Shown: piece after piece, positions 21,265 through 30,517 of the stretch | Position numbering within the stretch: the first letter of the stretch is position 1 | How the letters are laid out: every line of letters starts with the position of its first letter | From: Bacteroidales bacterium | Lineage (GTDB): Bacteria; Bacteroidota; Bacteroidia; Bacteroidales; JACABE01 | DNA: 64,000 nucleotides | NCBI GenBank assembly: GCA_023251515.1 | Contig: JAHEYQ010000008.1 | Coordinates: forward strand, 33,290 to 97,289 | Direction of reading: 5' to 3' | Notes under the pieces: model-generated | What the model was told of the DNA's origin: nothing | The model's input: the letters and a program-made list of their open reading frames with translations, nothing else | Databases searched by the model: none | Made by a program: the position numbers and the translations under genes

Positions 21265-21309
21265 AATATATTTAGTAAGCGTGTGAATTTACATCACTCG
21301 CTTATTTTT

Positions 21310-23943
21310 TTATATAATCTGCTGTTTCAGTACTTTATAGTCTGTTTTGCCTGTTCCGAGCAAAGGAATTTCCTCAACTTTAATTAGTTTGTTTAACTTT
21401 ACCAGATTAGGAAAACCACTTTCTTTCAGATAGGCATTGGCTTCTGCAATATCAATTTTTGATTTTGCAAATAAAACAATTTGTGGTGGTTCTATGGTAT
21501 CGCTTCCTTCTACTGCAAGCAAAACTTCTTCATCGCTGCCGTATTTTTTCAATAAAGCACCTTCAATAGCTGGCAGGCTAATCATTTCTCCGGCTATTTT
21601 GATAAATCTTTTCAAGCGTCCGGTAATAAACAGGAAGCCATCTTCATCTATACGACCTAAATCACCGGTTTTGTAATAATCATTTCCATTGATATTTACA
21701 AAAGGATTAGCTATATTTTTATCTTTATAACCACCAAAGATGCTTTCGCCTCTCACCATTATCATCCCTTCTTCGCCTTGCGGCAGAGGTTTAAAATGAT
21801 TGAAATCAGCAATTAAGAAATCAACACCTTTAATAAACTTTCCAACACTTTTTTCTTTTTGTATTTCCATCGGATTAATACTTAGTACCGGCGAACATTC
21901 GGTAATTCCATATCCTTCTAATATCCGGGCATTTTTATCTGCTTTATCATAAAAAGATTTTATGATAGCCGGATGCAGACTTTCGGCACCGGTAATTGCA
22001 AGTATTATCTCTTTTAAATCATCCTGAGTTGATACTGACAAAAGCATCTTTAAAAAAGTTGGTGTGGCAAGTAGTGTATTAGCACCTGTATGCTTTAATA
22101 TTTTTAAAACTTCGCGGCTATCGGTAGGGTCTGGAGTATAAGCTACTTTTAAACCCGAAATCAACGGAAGTATGGTAAGTACAGTGAACCCAAAACTATG
22201 GAATGGAGGTAAGAATGAAAGTAATATGTTTTCGTTGCTGATTTTAATGATTTCGAAAACACCCCAAAGATTAGCTACAATGTTTTGATGTGTTAGCGGA
22301 ACAGCTTTTGGCAATGATTCGCTGCCCGATGTAAACAGGATAACAGCAGTATCGTTGGGCTCAATATGGGTTTTTGCTTTAAAAATAAAGCTGAATAAGC
22401 CCGATAGTTTTGTTGTCAAACTAATTTCTTTTACTTTCTGCTCGAAGAAGATACATTTTTGTTTTACATTATCTGAAAGCAAATCCTGAACTTTATCGTG
22501 AAATGTTTTGGCGGTAAGAATTACTTTTAAATCGGCATCAGCTACACAATGATCCAGAACTTTTTTGCCAACTGTCCAGTTAAGCATTACCGGAACTTTG
22601 CCCGCCAAATAAGTGGAAATAACCAATAAAGTGGTACTTTGCAATGCCGGAAGCATAATTCCAACATATTTGCCATCTACTTCTTTTCTGATAATTTTTG
22701 AAACAACATAGGCTTTCAGCATAAAATCTTTGCGTGAAACACTTCCCATAATTTTATCATAAGCAAAGTGCTCTTTCTGATCCTGGCTAAAAACACTCAG
22801 AAAAGATTCAACGATATTTTTTGTTTTGTCTACTTCTACTGTTTTATGGGCTGCAATTCTGTTTTTCAGAAATGAAGGTTTTAGAATATCTTTGCTTATT
22901 TGCTGGTTCATAGCTATCCGACAGATATCGGCAACCAATGTAACAAATTCGATTTCAATTTGCGATACAACTTCGAAGCTTTGTTCTACATCGCTTATAA
23001 TTGAAACCAACATTAATGAATCTACACTTAATTCTAATATCAGATTAGAGCTTATTTTGATTTCTGATTTTTGATTTCCTGTATTTTTGGCAATAATTTC
23101 TGCAACTTTTTGGAATATTTCATCCGGAATATCATCTGTTTGGGCTTGGGTATTGGTTTTTAAATCTGCCACAGAACCTTCTATTCTGTCGGGTAATTGA
23201 CGTTTTAGTTCAGGGGCATAAAAGTAATGTTTTAAGAATTGAAGTTTTTCTTCGCCATTGATATTATATATTTCTTCAAGAAAAAGATTGAAAGCATTTT
23301 TACTTTCTTTCGATTTTATTTTTGCTTCTTCTGTGATATCAATAAATTCGATTTTTACATTTCTTCGTGGCAAAAAGAAAATCAGATTTGCCAAAACCAT
23401 AAAGATGGCTTTTAGATAGGTTTTGATAAAATCGGGCGATTTGCCAATCCATGCTCTCGACCACATACTTCCCCACAACCCACTGATTCTGACTCCGATT
23501 ACCTGAGTGTTTTCGGGAATATTGTCAACTATTGCCCAGGCACTTTGTTTGTTGAAAATCTTTTCGTAACCTTGTCCAACTATTTGTCCCGATGGATATA
23601 GCACCACACTTTTGCCGCTTTTTAATGCGTCAACAACATTGATATAGATGTTTTTCAATGCATCAGCATCACGGTTATTGCTGGTAATATCGCTTACGAT
23701 AACTGTACCGAATACATCAAATAGTTGTTTGAGTATCGGTTTGTTGTAATATATTTCAGAAGCCACAGGCACAGCTTTTATGTGCTTTAGTATCTGCGGG
23801 AAAAGTATTTGAGGATCTACCAAAGCCTGATGGTTGGGTAATATAAATTTCGGATTTGGGTTTTTGAGAATTTCAATTCCTTTAACCTCCACATTATATC
23901 GTAAAGAAAGAAGAAAACGGTAGATAGCGAGTATTATTTTCAT
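21310..23943 (-). CDS. Aas-like trifunctional protein: PlsC-type acyltransferase, acyl-carrier domain, AMP-dependent acyl ligase
   Basis: N-term FILPNHQALVDPQILFP (HX4D); DSLMLVS carrier-like motif; ILFTSGSESLPKAVPLTHQNI and YGITECSPVLSIN / YKTGDLGRID AMP-binding motifs. Confidence 0.85.
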   Translation of the reverse strand: MKIILAIYRFLLSLRYNVEVKGIEILKNPNPKFILPNHQALVDPQILFPQILKHIKAVPVASEIYYNKPILKQLFDVFGTVIVSDITSNNRDADALKNIYINVVDALKSGKSVVLYPSGQIVGQGYEKIFNKQSAWAIVDNIPENTQVIGVRISGLWGSMWSRAWIGKSPDFIKTYLKAIFMVLANLIFFLPRRNVKIEFIDITEEAKIKSKESKNAFNLFLEEIYNINGEEKLQFLKHYFYAPELKRQLPDRIEGSVADLKTNTQAQTDDIPDEIFQKVAEIIAKNTGNQKSEIKISSNLILELSVDSLMLVSIISDVEQSFEVVSQIEIEFVTLVADICRIAMNQQISKDILKPSFLKNRIAAHKTVEVDKTKNIVESFLSVFSQDQKEHFAYDKIMGSVSRKDFMLKAYVVSKIIRKEVDGKYVGIMLPALQSTTLLVISTYLAGKVPVMLNWTVGKKVLDHCVADADLKVILTAKTFHDKVQDLLSDNVKQKCIFFEQKVKEISLTTKLSGLFSFIFKAKTHIEPNDTAVILFTSGSESLPKAVPLTHQNIVANLWGVFEIIKISNENILLSFLPPFHSFGFTVLTILPLISGLKVAYTPDPTDSREVLKILKHTGANTLLATPTFLKMLLSVSTQDDLKEIILAITGAESLHPAIIKSFYDKADKNARILEGYGITECSPVLSINPMEIQKEKSVGKFIKGVDFLIADFNHFKPLPQGEEGMIMVRGESIFGGYKDKNIANPFVNINGNDYYKTGDLGRIDEDGFLFITGRLKRFIKIAGEMISLPAIEGALLKKYGSDEEVLLAVEGSDTIEPPQIVLFAKSKIDIAEANAYLKESGFPNLVKLNKLIKVEEIPLLGTGKTDYKVLKQQII

Positions 23944-23994
23944 TTTTTTGTTGAATGTGTTTTAAGTTTTAAACGCCATAAATGACGTTGCTAA

Positions 23995-25224
23995 TTATTT
24001 GGATATCTTAATCAATATTTTAAACCTGTTAAACATTTGGGGTACATATTTTATCATCATCAAACTCATTCCCGATATTAAAATTACCAGAAATATAAAT
24101 ACTGAATTTGTACCGAAATTATCTGTGATTACTGCAAAAAGTGCGGCCGAAATAAAGATTAATAGAAATATCATGAAGTTTGAATAGGCTATCATATCGC
24201 CCTGCTTGCGTCCTTCTACGCTGTTTTGCACCGATGCACTTAGTGGAACCATATAAATTCCGCAAAACAAAGCGGTCAGAAATATCATGAAACCAAATAA
24301 AATGCCTGTGGGTTGCAGAAAAAACAGAATTAAGAGTGAAATGCACATACCTAATCCTCCAATGGGTGTTAAACCCAGTTCTATTTTCCCTTTTGAGATA
24401 ATACCGGCTAAAAAGCTGCCCAATCCGATGCCTAATGCCGATGCCGTTAGTACATAGCCTGTTTGGGTGTTGGTCATTCCCAATGTTTTCGGACAATGAA
24501 CCAATAATAACATTTGCAAAAAACTTCCTACCATCCAGAATGAAGATAAGCCTAATATAATAAGGTTTAATCCTTTTATTTGTGAAGCAAATTTAAAGGC
24601 TTTGTATTCAAATACAAATGGTATAATGGTATCGTCGCTCTTTTTCATGGGTTGGCTTTCCGATACTTTTAAACGTGATATGGCAAACAGACTGATTAAT
24701 GAGATAACGACAAACAATCCGGACATCAGATAAAAATTGTAGTGGTCGGAAACGATGGTTGCCAGCAATGGGCCTAAAATGGCTCCGAAAAAGGTGAACA
24801 TTTCGAGGGTTCCGGTACCGAACGACAATCCTTCGTTGCCACCAATGTCGCGTATTAAACCATATTTTGAAGGCGAAAACAAAGTACTTACCAAACCTAA
24901 CAAAAAGATGCCTGCCATAACTATATATACGTTTTCGATATAAAAGCCTATGCTTCCGGCAATAACCAATATAAGTTCGGCTATGCGGGCTGCTATCATT
25001 ATTTTCTTTTTATACATGGTTTTGGATAAGCGTCCTGCCAAAGGCGAAAAAAATATGTACGACAAAACGTATAATCCCGAAGCCATTGATACAATCATAG
25101 ATTCGTTGCCTTTGGCTACCCAGTTGATAGCCAACAGGCAGATTAATGTTTTGAAAAAATTATTATTGAAAACACCCAGAAAATTACTGGCAAATAAGGG
25201 TATCCATTTTGTTTTTGACTGCAT
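23995..25224 (-). CDS. MFS transporter, LplT-like
   Basis: 12-TM type sequence; adjacent to and co-directional with the Aas-like gene. Confidence 0.75.
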   Translation of the reverse strand: MQSKTKWIPLFASNFLGVFNNNFFKTLICLLAINWVAKGNESMIVSMASGLYVLSYIFFSPLAGRLSKTMYKKKIMIAARIAELILVIAGSIGFYIENVYIVMAGIFLLGLVSTLFSPSKYGLIRDIGGNEGLSFGTGTLEMFTFFGAILGPLLATIVSDHYNFYLMSGLFVVISLISLFAISRLKVSESQPMKKSDDTIIPFVFEYKAFKFASQIKGLNLIILGLSSFWMVGSFLQMLLLVHCPKTLGMTNTQTGYVLTASALGIGLGSFLAGIISKGKIELGLTPIGGLGMCISLLILFFLQPTGILFGFMIFLTALFCGIYMVPLSASVQNSVEGRKQGDMIAYSNFMIFLLIFISAALFAVITDNFGTNSVFIFLVILISGMSLMMIKYVPQMFNRFKILIKISK

Positions 25225-25413
25225 GCTTGTATTGTTGGTTATTTTTTGCTGTTTTTAAACTATAGAAATAATAAACGAAAACGACTTTTAAGTATTATTG
25301 TTTGCAAATATATGATTTTATATTTAAGGATTGAAATTGCAAATGATTTTTGGTGCTAACCAATGGTATATTTTGGCAGTTGAGATATTTCTTGTAAAAT
25401 ACAATAGTAGCTG

Positions 25414-25872
25414 ATTTGCAATCGAACGTTCCTGATTTGCAATCGAACGTTCCTGATTTGCAATAGAACGTTCCTGATTTACCATTGAAAGCTCCCGATT
25501 CACCATTGAAAGCTCCCGATTGGAAAAAGAATTCACGCGCTTGTGTGAAGTAAGCAAAACGAGTGTGCAGAATGCTCCCGCACGTGTTCCGAACGCTCCC
25601 GATTTACCGTTGAAGGCTCCCGATTTGGGTTTTGTGCTTCGGATTTACAATTGAAGACTCCCGAATGAGGTTTGAAGCTATGGATTTGCAGTAGAAGGCT
25701 CCCGATTCATCGTTGAGTGCTCCCGATTTAGCGTCGGAGGCTTGGATTTGCAGTTGAAAGCAATCGCTTCACTTTTGAAAGCACCCGATTCGCAATCGAA
25801 CGCTCCCGAATCGCAATTGAATGCTCCCGAATCGCAATTGAATGCTCCCGATTTGTAATTGAAGGCTCGCGA
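25414..25872. repeat. Degenerate 21-bp tandem array, consensus approximately GATTTGCAATTGAAnGCTCCC
   Basis: Consecutive units e.g. gatttgcaatcgaacgttcct (25414-25434, 25435-25455), gatttgcaatagaacgttcct, gatttaccattgaaagctccc, ... gaatcgcaattgaatgctccc x2, gatttgtaattgaaggctcgc; about 20 units by eye, some strongly diverged. Confidence 0.9.
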
Positions 25873-26080
25873 TTAAATGTTGAGATATTGTATTTCAATA
25901 GATTAAGGCGTTTTTGTTGTTTGAAGAGTTGTAAAAAGGGAATTTAATGGAAATTTTATTTTTTTATGGGGGTCTTCTGAACATTTCTTTTTTCTTAGTT
26001 AAACTTCAATTTTAATATCTTGCTTGCATAAAAGAATCTAATTTTAAGAACCCCTTTTTAATTGATTTAATTTTCCCTTG

Positions 26081-26167
26081 ATGAAACAGGAAGCAAAAAT
26101 CAACGGTTACCACTGTTTTGCTGAAAATTGTGGAAGGCGGGTTGGCTTCGAAATGCAGAAAGCCTAA
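26081..26167 (+). CDS. Putative 28-aa small ORF inside repeat copy B (MKQEAKINGYHCFAENCGRRVGFEMQKA)
   Basis: Same frame and stop as 9314-9400; not in the supplied ORF track because of its size. Confidence 0.25.
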   Translation: MKQEAKINGYHCFAENCGRRVGFEMQKA

Positions 26168-26225
26168 ACAAAACCTCAACCTAACAGGTTTTTGAAACCT
26201 GTTGGGTTTGGTTTATAAAAATTTG

Positions 26226-26233
26226 TATTTTTG
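26226..26233 (+). promoter_or_regulatory. Bacteroidota-type -7 motif TATTTTTG in repeat copy B, reading toward 26261/26353
   Basis: TAnnTTTG with TTG at 26202-26204 (21-nt spacer). Confidence 0.5.
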
Positions 26234-26352
26234 TAGAAAAATAAATTAATAATCAATAAAATGAATAATAATCTTTGTTGGCAATATATTTATAGGAAAT
26301 ATGCAATTGGGGATGTTTATTTGTTTTAAGCAATATTAAAAAAAACAAACAA

Positions 26353-27018
26353 ATGAATTACGACAAAGAAAAATACAAAGTTTGGAATTGGAAAAGTCCA
26401 GTGATTTTACATTGGATAATTAATCCTGGATTGGCTATTAATGAATTGATTTTGGGACAAACAATCCCAAAAATAATGTTGATAGAACGAGAAGGGGAAA
26501 AACCATTTTATCAACGTTCTTTAGTTCCTTGTCCTCATTGTGGGACACTTCATAACGGACTTAAATGGTCCTCACAAAATAAGACTGCTTTTAAAAATTG
26601 GTTTGGTTATTACTGTGACAATTGCAAAGGAATAATTCCAGTACAGAGAAATTTGACCTCTTTAATATTTCTTGCTTTGACTTTTCCGATATGGGGATGG
26701 TTCAGAAAATCAATAAAACTAAGCTGGTTAAACAAACAACCAGAAAGATATAGAAACATAAATCTTGAAATTCCGGAAAAGAATAATACAACAAAGAAAT
26801 GGTTAAAATTAGGACTTTTCTTTGGACTCTTCATGTATGTTGCAATGACTATTATATTTCCACTAATTGACCAAAAAGAAATAACACAAAAAAGTCTTTT
26901 GATTGGCATACCATTGTGGCTAATTTGCGGATTGGGTTGGGGATTAACTATGAAATGGTGGATGAATAAAAAAGGAAAAGAAAATAAAGCCCATACGAGT
27001 AACCTGCCCCGTCAGTAA
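26353..27018 (+). CDS. Hypothetical membrane protein with zinc-ribbon-like CPHC...CDNC
   Basis: CPHCGTLHNGLKWSSQNKTAFKNWFGYYCDNCKG plus two or three hydrophobic helices. Confidence 0.6.
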   Translation: MNYDKEKYKVWNWKSPVILHWIINPGLAINELILGQTIPKIMLIEREGEKPFYQRSLVPCPHCGTLHNGLKWSSQNKTAFKNWFGYYCDNCKGIIPVQRNLTSLIFLALTFPIWGWFRKSIKLSWLNKQPERYRNINLEIPEKNNTTKKWLKLGLFFGLFMYVAMTIIFPLIDQKEITQKSLLIGIPLWLICGLGWGLTMKWWMNKKGKENKAHTSNLPRQ

Positions 27019-27250
27019 TTAGCTAACATTGACAGCAAAAAAATTGGAATAATAACAAATAAGCAGACAAATCATGAATTTTATATTATTTAAAAGGATT
27101 TCAGATGTCACAGGCTTAATTGCAGCATTGACATTTGCAAAGAGAAAGTCTGCTGAATTATCAATATACATTTGTGCTTACATGTATATATTTGATTATA
27201 AATAAATCAGTATTCATAAAATATATTGATACAAAGATTCAATAAAATAA

Positions 27251-27284
27251 AAAAAGCGAGCTGCCTCAACAGTTCGCTTTTTTT
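27251..27284 (-). terminator. Hairpin AAAAAGCGA...TCGCTTTTT
   Basis: Inverted repeat with A/T tracts after the YebC-like gene. Confidence 0.6.
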
Positions 27285-27308
27285 CTGATATATCAACAAA
27301 ACGAATAA

Positions 27309-28028
27309 TTATTCTTTCGATTTCATATTGTGAAACACATTGGTAACGTCTTCGTCTTCTTCCAGTTTTTCGAGAAGTTTGTCAACGTCAAGTTGTTGCT
27401 CGGCGGTTAACTCTTTCATTTCAGTCGGAATGCGTTCAAACTCGAAAGTAGAAATAACAAAATTATTTTCTTCCAGATATTTCTGAATAGGCCCAAAGCA
27501 AGTAAATTCGGCATAAATCATAATAAACTGATCTTCCTCAAAAACATCTTCGGCACCAAAATCAATCAATTCAAATTCGAGTTCTTCCAGATTAATACCT
27601 TCTTTTTTCTCAACTTTAAAAGAACATTTGCGTTCGAACAAAAAATCGAGCATACCGGTAGTACCTAAAGTTCCGTTGTATTTATTAAAATAACTACGCA
27701 CATTGGCTACAGTACGAACCGGATTATCAGTAGCAGTTTCAACCAGAATGGCAATGCCATGAGGTCCTTTGCCTTCATAAACCAATTCTTTGTAATCCTT
27801 AGTGTCTTTTTCGGTAGCTTTTTTAATAGCTCTTTCCACATTTTCGCGTGGCATATTTTCAGATTTTGCATTCTGAATCAAAAGTCTCAAACGAGGATTG
27901 GTATGCGGATCGCCACCACCTGCTTTGGCAGCCATGGTAATTTCTCTGCCTATTTTGGTGAATACCTTTGACATATTGCCCCAGCGTTTAAACTTACGCG
28001 CTTTACGAAACTCAAATGCTCTTCCCAT
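27309..28028 (-). CDS. YebC/PmpR (TACO1) family protein
   Basis: MGRAFEFRKARKFKRWGNMSKVFTKIGREITMAAKAGGGDPHTNPRLRLLIQNAKSENMPRENVERAIKKA. Confidence 0.93.
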   Translation of the reverse strand: MGRAFEFRKARKFKRWGNMSKVFTKIGREITMAAKAGGGDPHTNPRLRLLIQNAKSENMPRENVERAIKKATEKDTKDYKELVYEGKGPHGIAILVETATDNPVRTVANVRSYFNKYNGTLGTTGMLDFLFERKCSFKVEKKEGINLEELEFELIDFGAEDVFEEDQFIMIYAEFTCFGPIQKYLEENNFVISTFEFERIPTEMKELTAEQQLDVDKLLEKLEEDEDVTNVFHNMKSKE

Positions 28029-28179
28029 TATTTTATGTATTTATTTTTTTGTAATTTTAAGAATAATATTAAGATGCAAAGATAATATTAAAATATAAAA
28101 ACAAAAAAAAGCAGACAAATAAATTCATCCGCTTTCGTATCTTTTTCCTATCAAAAAACTTAATCTTTAATTAATTCAA

Positions 28180-28488
28180 TTATCTTTTCTTTGAGTGATT
28201 TCTCTCATAAATCAGAATTTTTTCATTTTCAGCATTATCAACTGCAAAAGATTTTAGCTGACCTTCTTCAACCAAATCTATTTTTTTCCCTGTAATTTGT
28301 TGCAAATCATTTATAATTCTTACATATTTGAATAATGAAACTTTTGTATCGGGAATAAAATTGACTAAAATATCAATATCACTTTTCGGAGTTTCTTCCT
28401 CGCGGGCATAAGAACCAAATATCCACGCTTTTTCGATAGGCTGACACGAAAAATATTCAGTTATTTTATTTGCAATTAGACTGTTCAT
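28180..28488 (-). CDS. MNT-type nucleotidyltransferase domain protein
   Basis: IFGSYAREEETPKSDIDILVNF (GSx10DxD). Confidence 0.8.
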   Translation of the reverse strand: MNSLIANKITEYFSCQPIEKAWIFGSYAREEETPKSDIDILVNFIPDTKVSLFKYVRIINDLQQITGKKIDLVEEGQLKSFAVDNAENEKILIYERNHSKKR

Positions 28489-28564
28489 TATTCACTCTGA
28501 AATTAAAAAACAAAGATAATACATTTTATTATTGTTTAGTATTTTGCTTTAAATATTATTCAAC

Positions 28565-28602
28565 AAAAAAAGCGAACCAATTTAATCAGTTCGCTTTTTT
28601 TT
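28565..28602 (-). terminator. Hairpin AAAAAAAGCGAACca...cagTTCGCTTTTTTTT
   Basis: Inverted repeat with T tract at the end of the Hdr/Flx-like operon. Confidence 0.7.
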
Positions 28603-28622
28603 ATATAATCCCAACTAATATA

Positions 28623-29462
28623 TTAATATTCAGCTGGTAATTCTTTCATTTGTTTCAATGTAAATACAGGGCCGTCTTTGCAAACAAAAACTTTACCAAC
28701 ATTACATCTGCCGCATTTACCAAAACCGCATTTCATACGATTTTCCAAAGTGGTAAAAATATTTTCGTCGGTAAAACCCAGTTTTTCTAATACCGGAAAA
28801 GTATATTTAATCATCACAGGAGGTCCGCAAACAATGGCAATGGTATTTTCGCTGCTTGGCGAAATTTCCGACAAAACGGTGGGTACAAAACCAACTTTGC
28901 CATTCCATTCTGGTGTTTCGCCACCCGGATCAACGGTAGTAACCAATTTTACATCAGGTCTTTCTTCCCATTCTTTAAGTTCGTGTTTGTAAACCAGATC
29001 GGCAACCGAACGGGCACCGTATAGAATAGTAACATCCTTAAAGTTTTCGCGCAAATCCAGACAATTCCATATAACGCTACGCATAGGAGGCAACGCAATT
29101 CCACCAGCAATAAACAAAAGGTTTTTGCCTTTCCATTCTTCAATCGGGAAAATATTGCCGTAAGGTCCTCTGAAACCGATAATATCGCCTTCGCCCATGT
29201 TAGCCAGTGCTTTTGTTACACGACCAGCTTCACGGAAAGTACATTCGATATAACCTTTACGTGTAGGTGCTGAGGCAATACAAAAAGTAGATTCACCTTC
29301 ACCATATACAGAATATTCGCCAAATTGTCCTGTTCTGAAATTGAATTTTTCAGCATCCTCATCATTCATAAATTTTAATCGAAAAGTTTTTACAAAAGGA
29401 GCCTCTTCTGTAACTTTTTCAATTTTCATCTTATAAGGAACATATATATTTTTGTTTTCCAT
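28623..29462 (-). CDS. FAD/NAD(P)-binding oxidoreductase subunit (FlxA / anaerobic sulfite reductase B-like)
   Basis: Ferredoxin reductase-like fold motifs; C-term CGFGKCGRCNVGKVFVCKDGPVFT 2Fe-2S type. Confidence 0.8.
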   Translation of the reverse strand: MENKNIYVPYKMKIEKVTEEAPFVKTFRLKFMNDEDAEKFNFRTGQFGEYSVYGEGESTFCIASAPTRKGYIECTFREAGRVTKALANMGEGDIIGFRGPYGNIFPIEEWKGKNLLFIAGGIALPPMRSVIWNCLDLRENFKDVTILYGARSVADLVYKHELKEWEERPDVKLVTTVDPGGETPEWNGKVGFVPTVLSEISPSSENTIAIVCGPPVMIKYTFPVLEKLGFTDENIFTTLENRMKCGFGKCGRCNVGKVFVCKDGPVFTLKQMKELPAEY

Positions 29463-29497
29463 TTTTATATAATGTTATTCTGCTTTAAAACAATAGA

Positions 29498-30514
29498 TTA
29501 ATTAATAGAAATTTCTTTCAGATGCTCTGCAATATTCATATCGGCAGGACAGGCTCTGGAACATCTTCCGCAACCTACGCAGCCAAATTGTTTTTGCTGA
29601 ACCATCTGATAAGAAAACTTGTGAAAAATTCTTTGTCTCCATCTCTGCGATTGTTTTTCGCGTGGATTGTGTCCGGAAGTATGCAATGTAAACAATCCGA
29701 ATCCGCATGAATCCCAGCATCTGTAGCGAATACCTTTATTTCCTTTGTTTTCATCCTGAATATCAAAACATCCGCAGGCTGGGCAAACATAAGCACAAGC
29801 ACCACAACCTACACAACGCAAAGCTTGTTTGTCCCAAATATCAGATTCAAACAAATTATTTAATTTCTCATTGATAGCTTCTGCAGTAAATTCCTGTTTA
29901 ACATCTGCCAGATGAGGAGTTTTATCAATAGCGGAAGTATCTTTAAATAAATCGGTATTTGCATCCAAAATAGCTTTCCCTTTTTCGGTAACGATTTCTG
30001 CAAAATATGTAGAATCAGATATTTCTGTAAGCAAAATATCACTTCCGGCAGTATTTCCCGGATTTCCGTTTACTGAAGTACAGAAACAATATTCGTCAGC
30101 TTTTTTGCAACTGATACTGATAACTGTCAGCTTTTTCAAACGTGCATTGAAAATTTCATCCACATGATCTGTAGAGAAAATAGCATCCAGAGGAATAAAA
30201 CCTGCGGCATCACAAGGACGGCTTCCAAGTGCAACAACTTCAGGAAAAGCATTAATATCAACATTTTTCACAGAAATATCATCATATGATTTCTCGAAAC
30301 TGAGGATTTTTTCAACTCTGGGGAATACCAAAGATTTTGCCGATTGCTTGGTAGCAATACATTCAAAATCAATTTTATCTATTGTATCAACCTTTGCGAA
30401 ATCGGTAATTCCATTTTCTTTAACAGGAGCATAAACCTCTTTCCCTGCTTTGCCAAATCTTTCAATTAAAGTAGAAAGAGCGGTTTTATCAAGTAATTTA
30501 TTAAGTATTTCCAT
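29498..30514 (-). CDS. 4Fe-4S oxidoreductase subunit (FlxB / anaerobic sulfite reductase A-like)
   Basis: CVGCGACAYVCPACGCFDIQD and CVGCGRCSRACPADM. Confidence 0.78.
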   Translation of the reverse strand: MEILNKLLDKTALSTLIERFGKAGKEVYAPVKENGITDFAKVDTIDKIDFECIATKQSAKSLVFPRVEKILSFEKSYDDISVKNVDINAFPEVVALGSRPCDAAGFIPLDAIFSTDHVDEIFNARLKKLTVISISCKKADEYCFCTSVNGNPGNTAGSDILLTEISDSTYFAEIVTEKGKAILDANTDLFKDTSAIDKTPHLADVKQEFTAEAINEKLNNLFESDIWDKQALRCVGCGACAYVCPACGCFDIQDENKGNKGIRYRCWDSCGFGLFTLHTSGHNPREKQSQRWRQRIFHKFSYQMVQQKQFGCVGCGRCSRACPADMNIAEHLKEISIN

Positions 30515-30517
30515 AAC

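Larger units (their letters stand above)
25850..26260 (+). repeat. Dispersed repeat copy B; near-identical core 26018-26240
   Basis: Inverted partner of copy A (9221-9640), one mismatch in the 223-bp core. Confidence 0.95.

Noticed and set aside
25324-25557. 77-aa ORF with NQERSIA repeats
   Set aside because: Generated by the 21-bp tandem array read in frame; no start context or independent coding evidence
25414-25872. CRISPR array
   Set aside because: 21-bp units are directly adjacent with no unique spacers and no cas genes
9241-26240. Composite transposon or integrated mobile element bounded by the inverted repeats
   Set aside because: Interior holds core metabolic genes and no transposase or integrase; repeats probably inserted or duplicated independently
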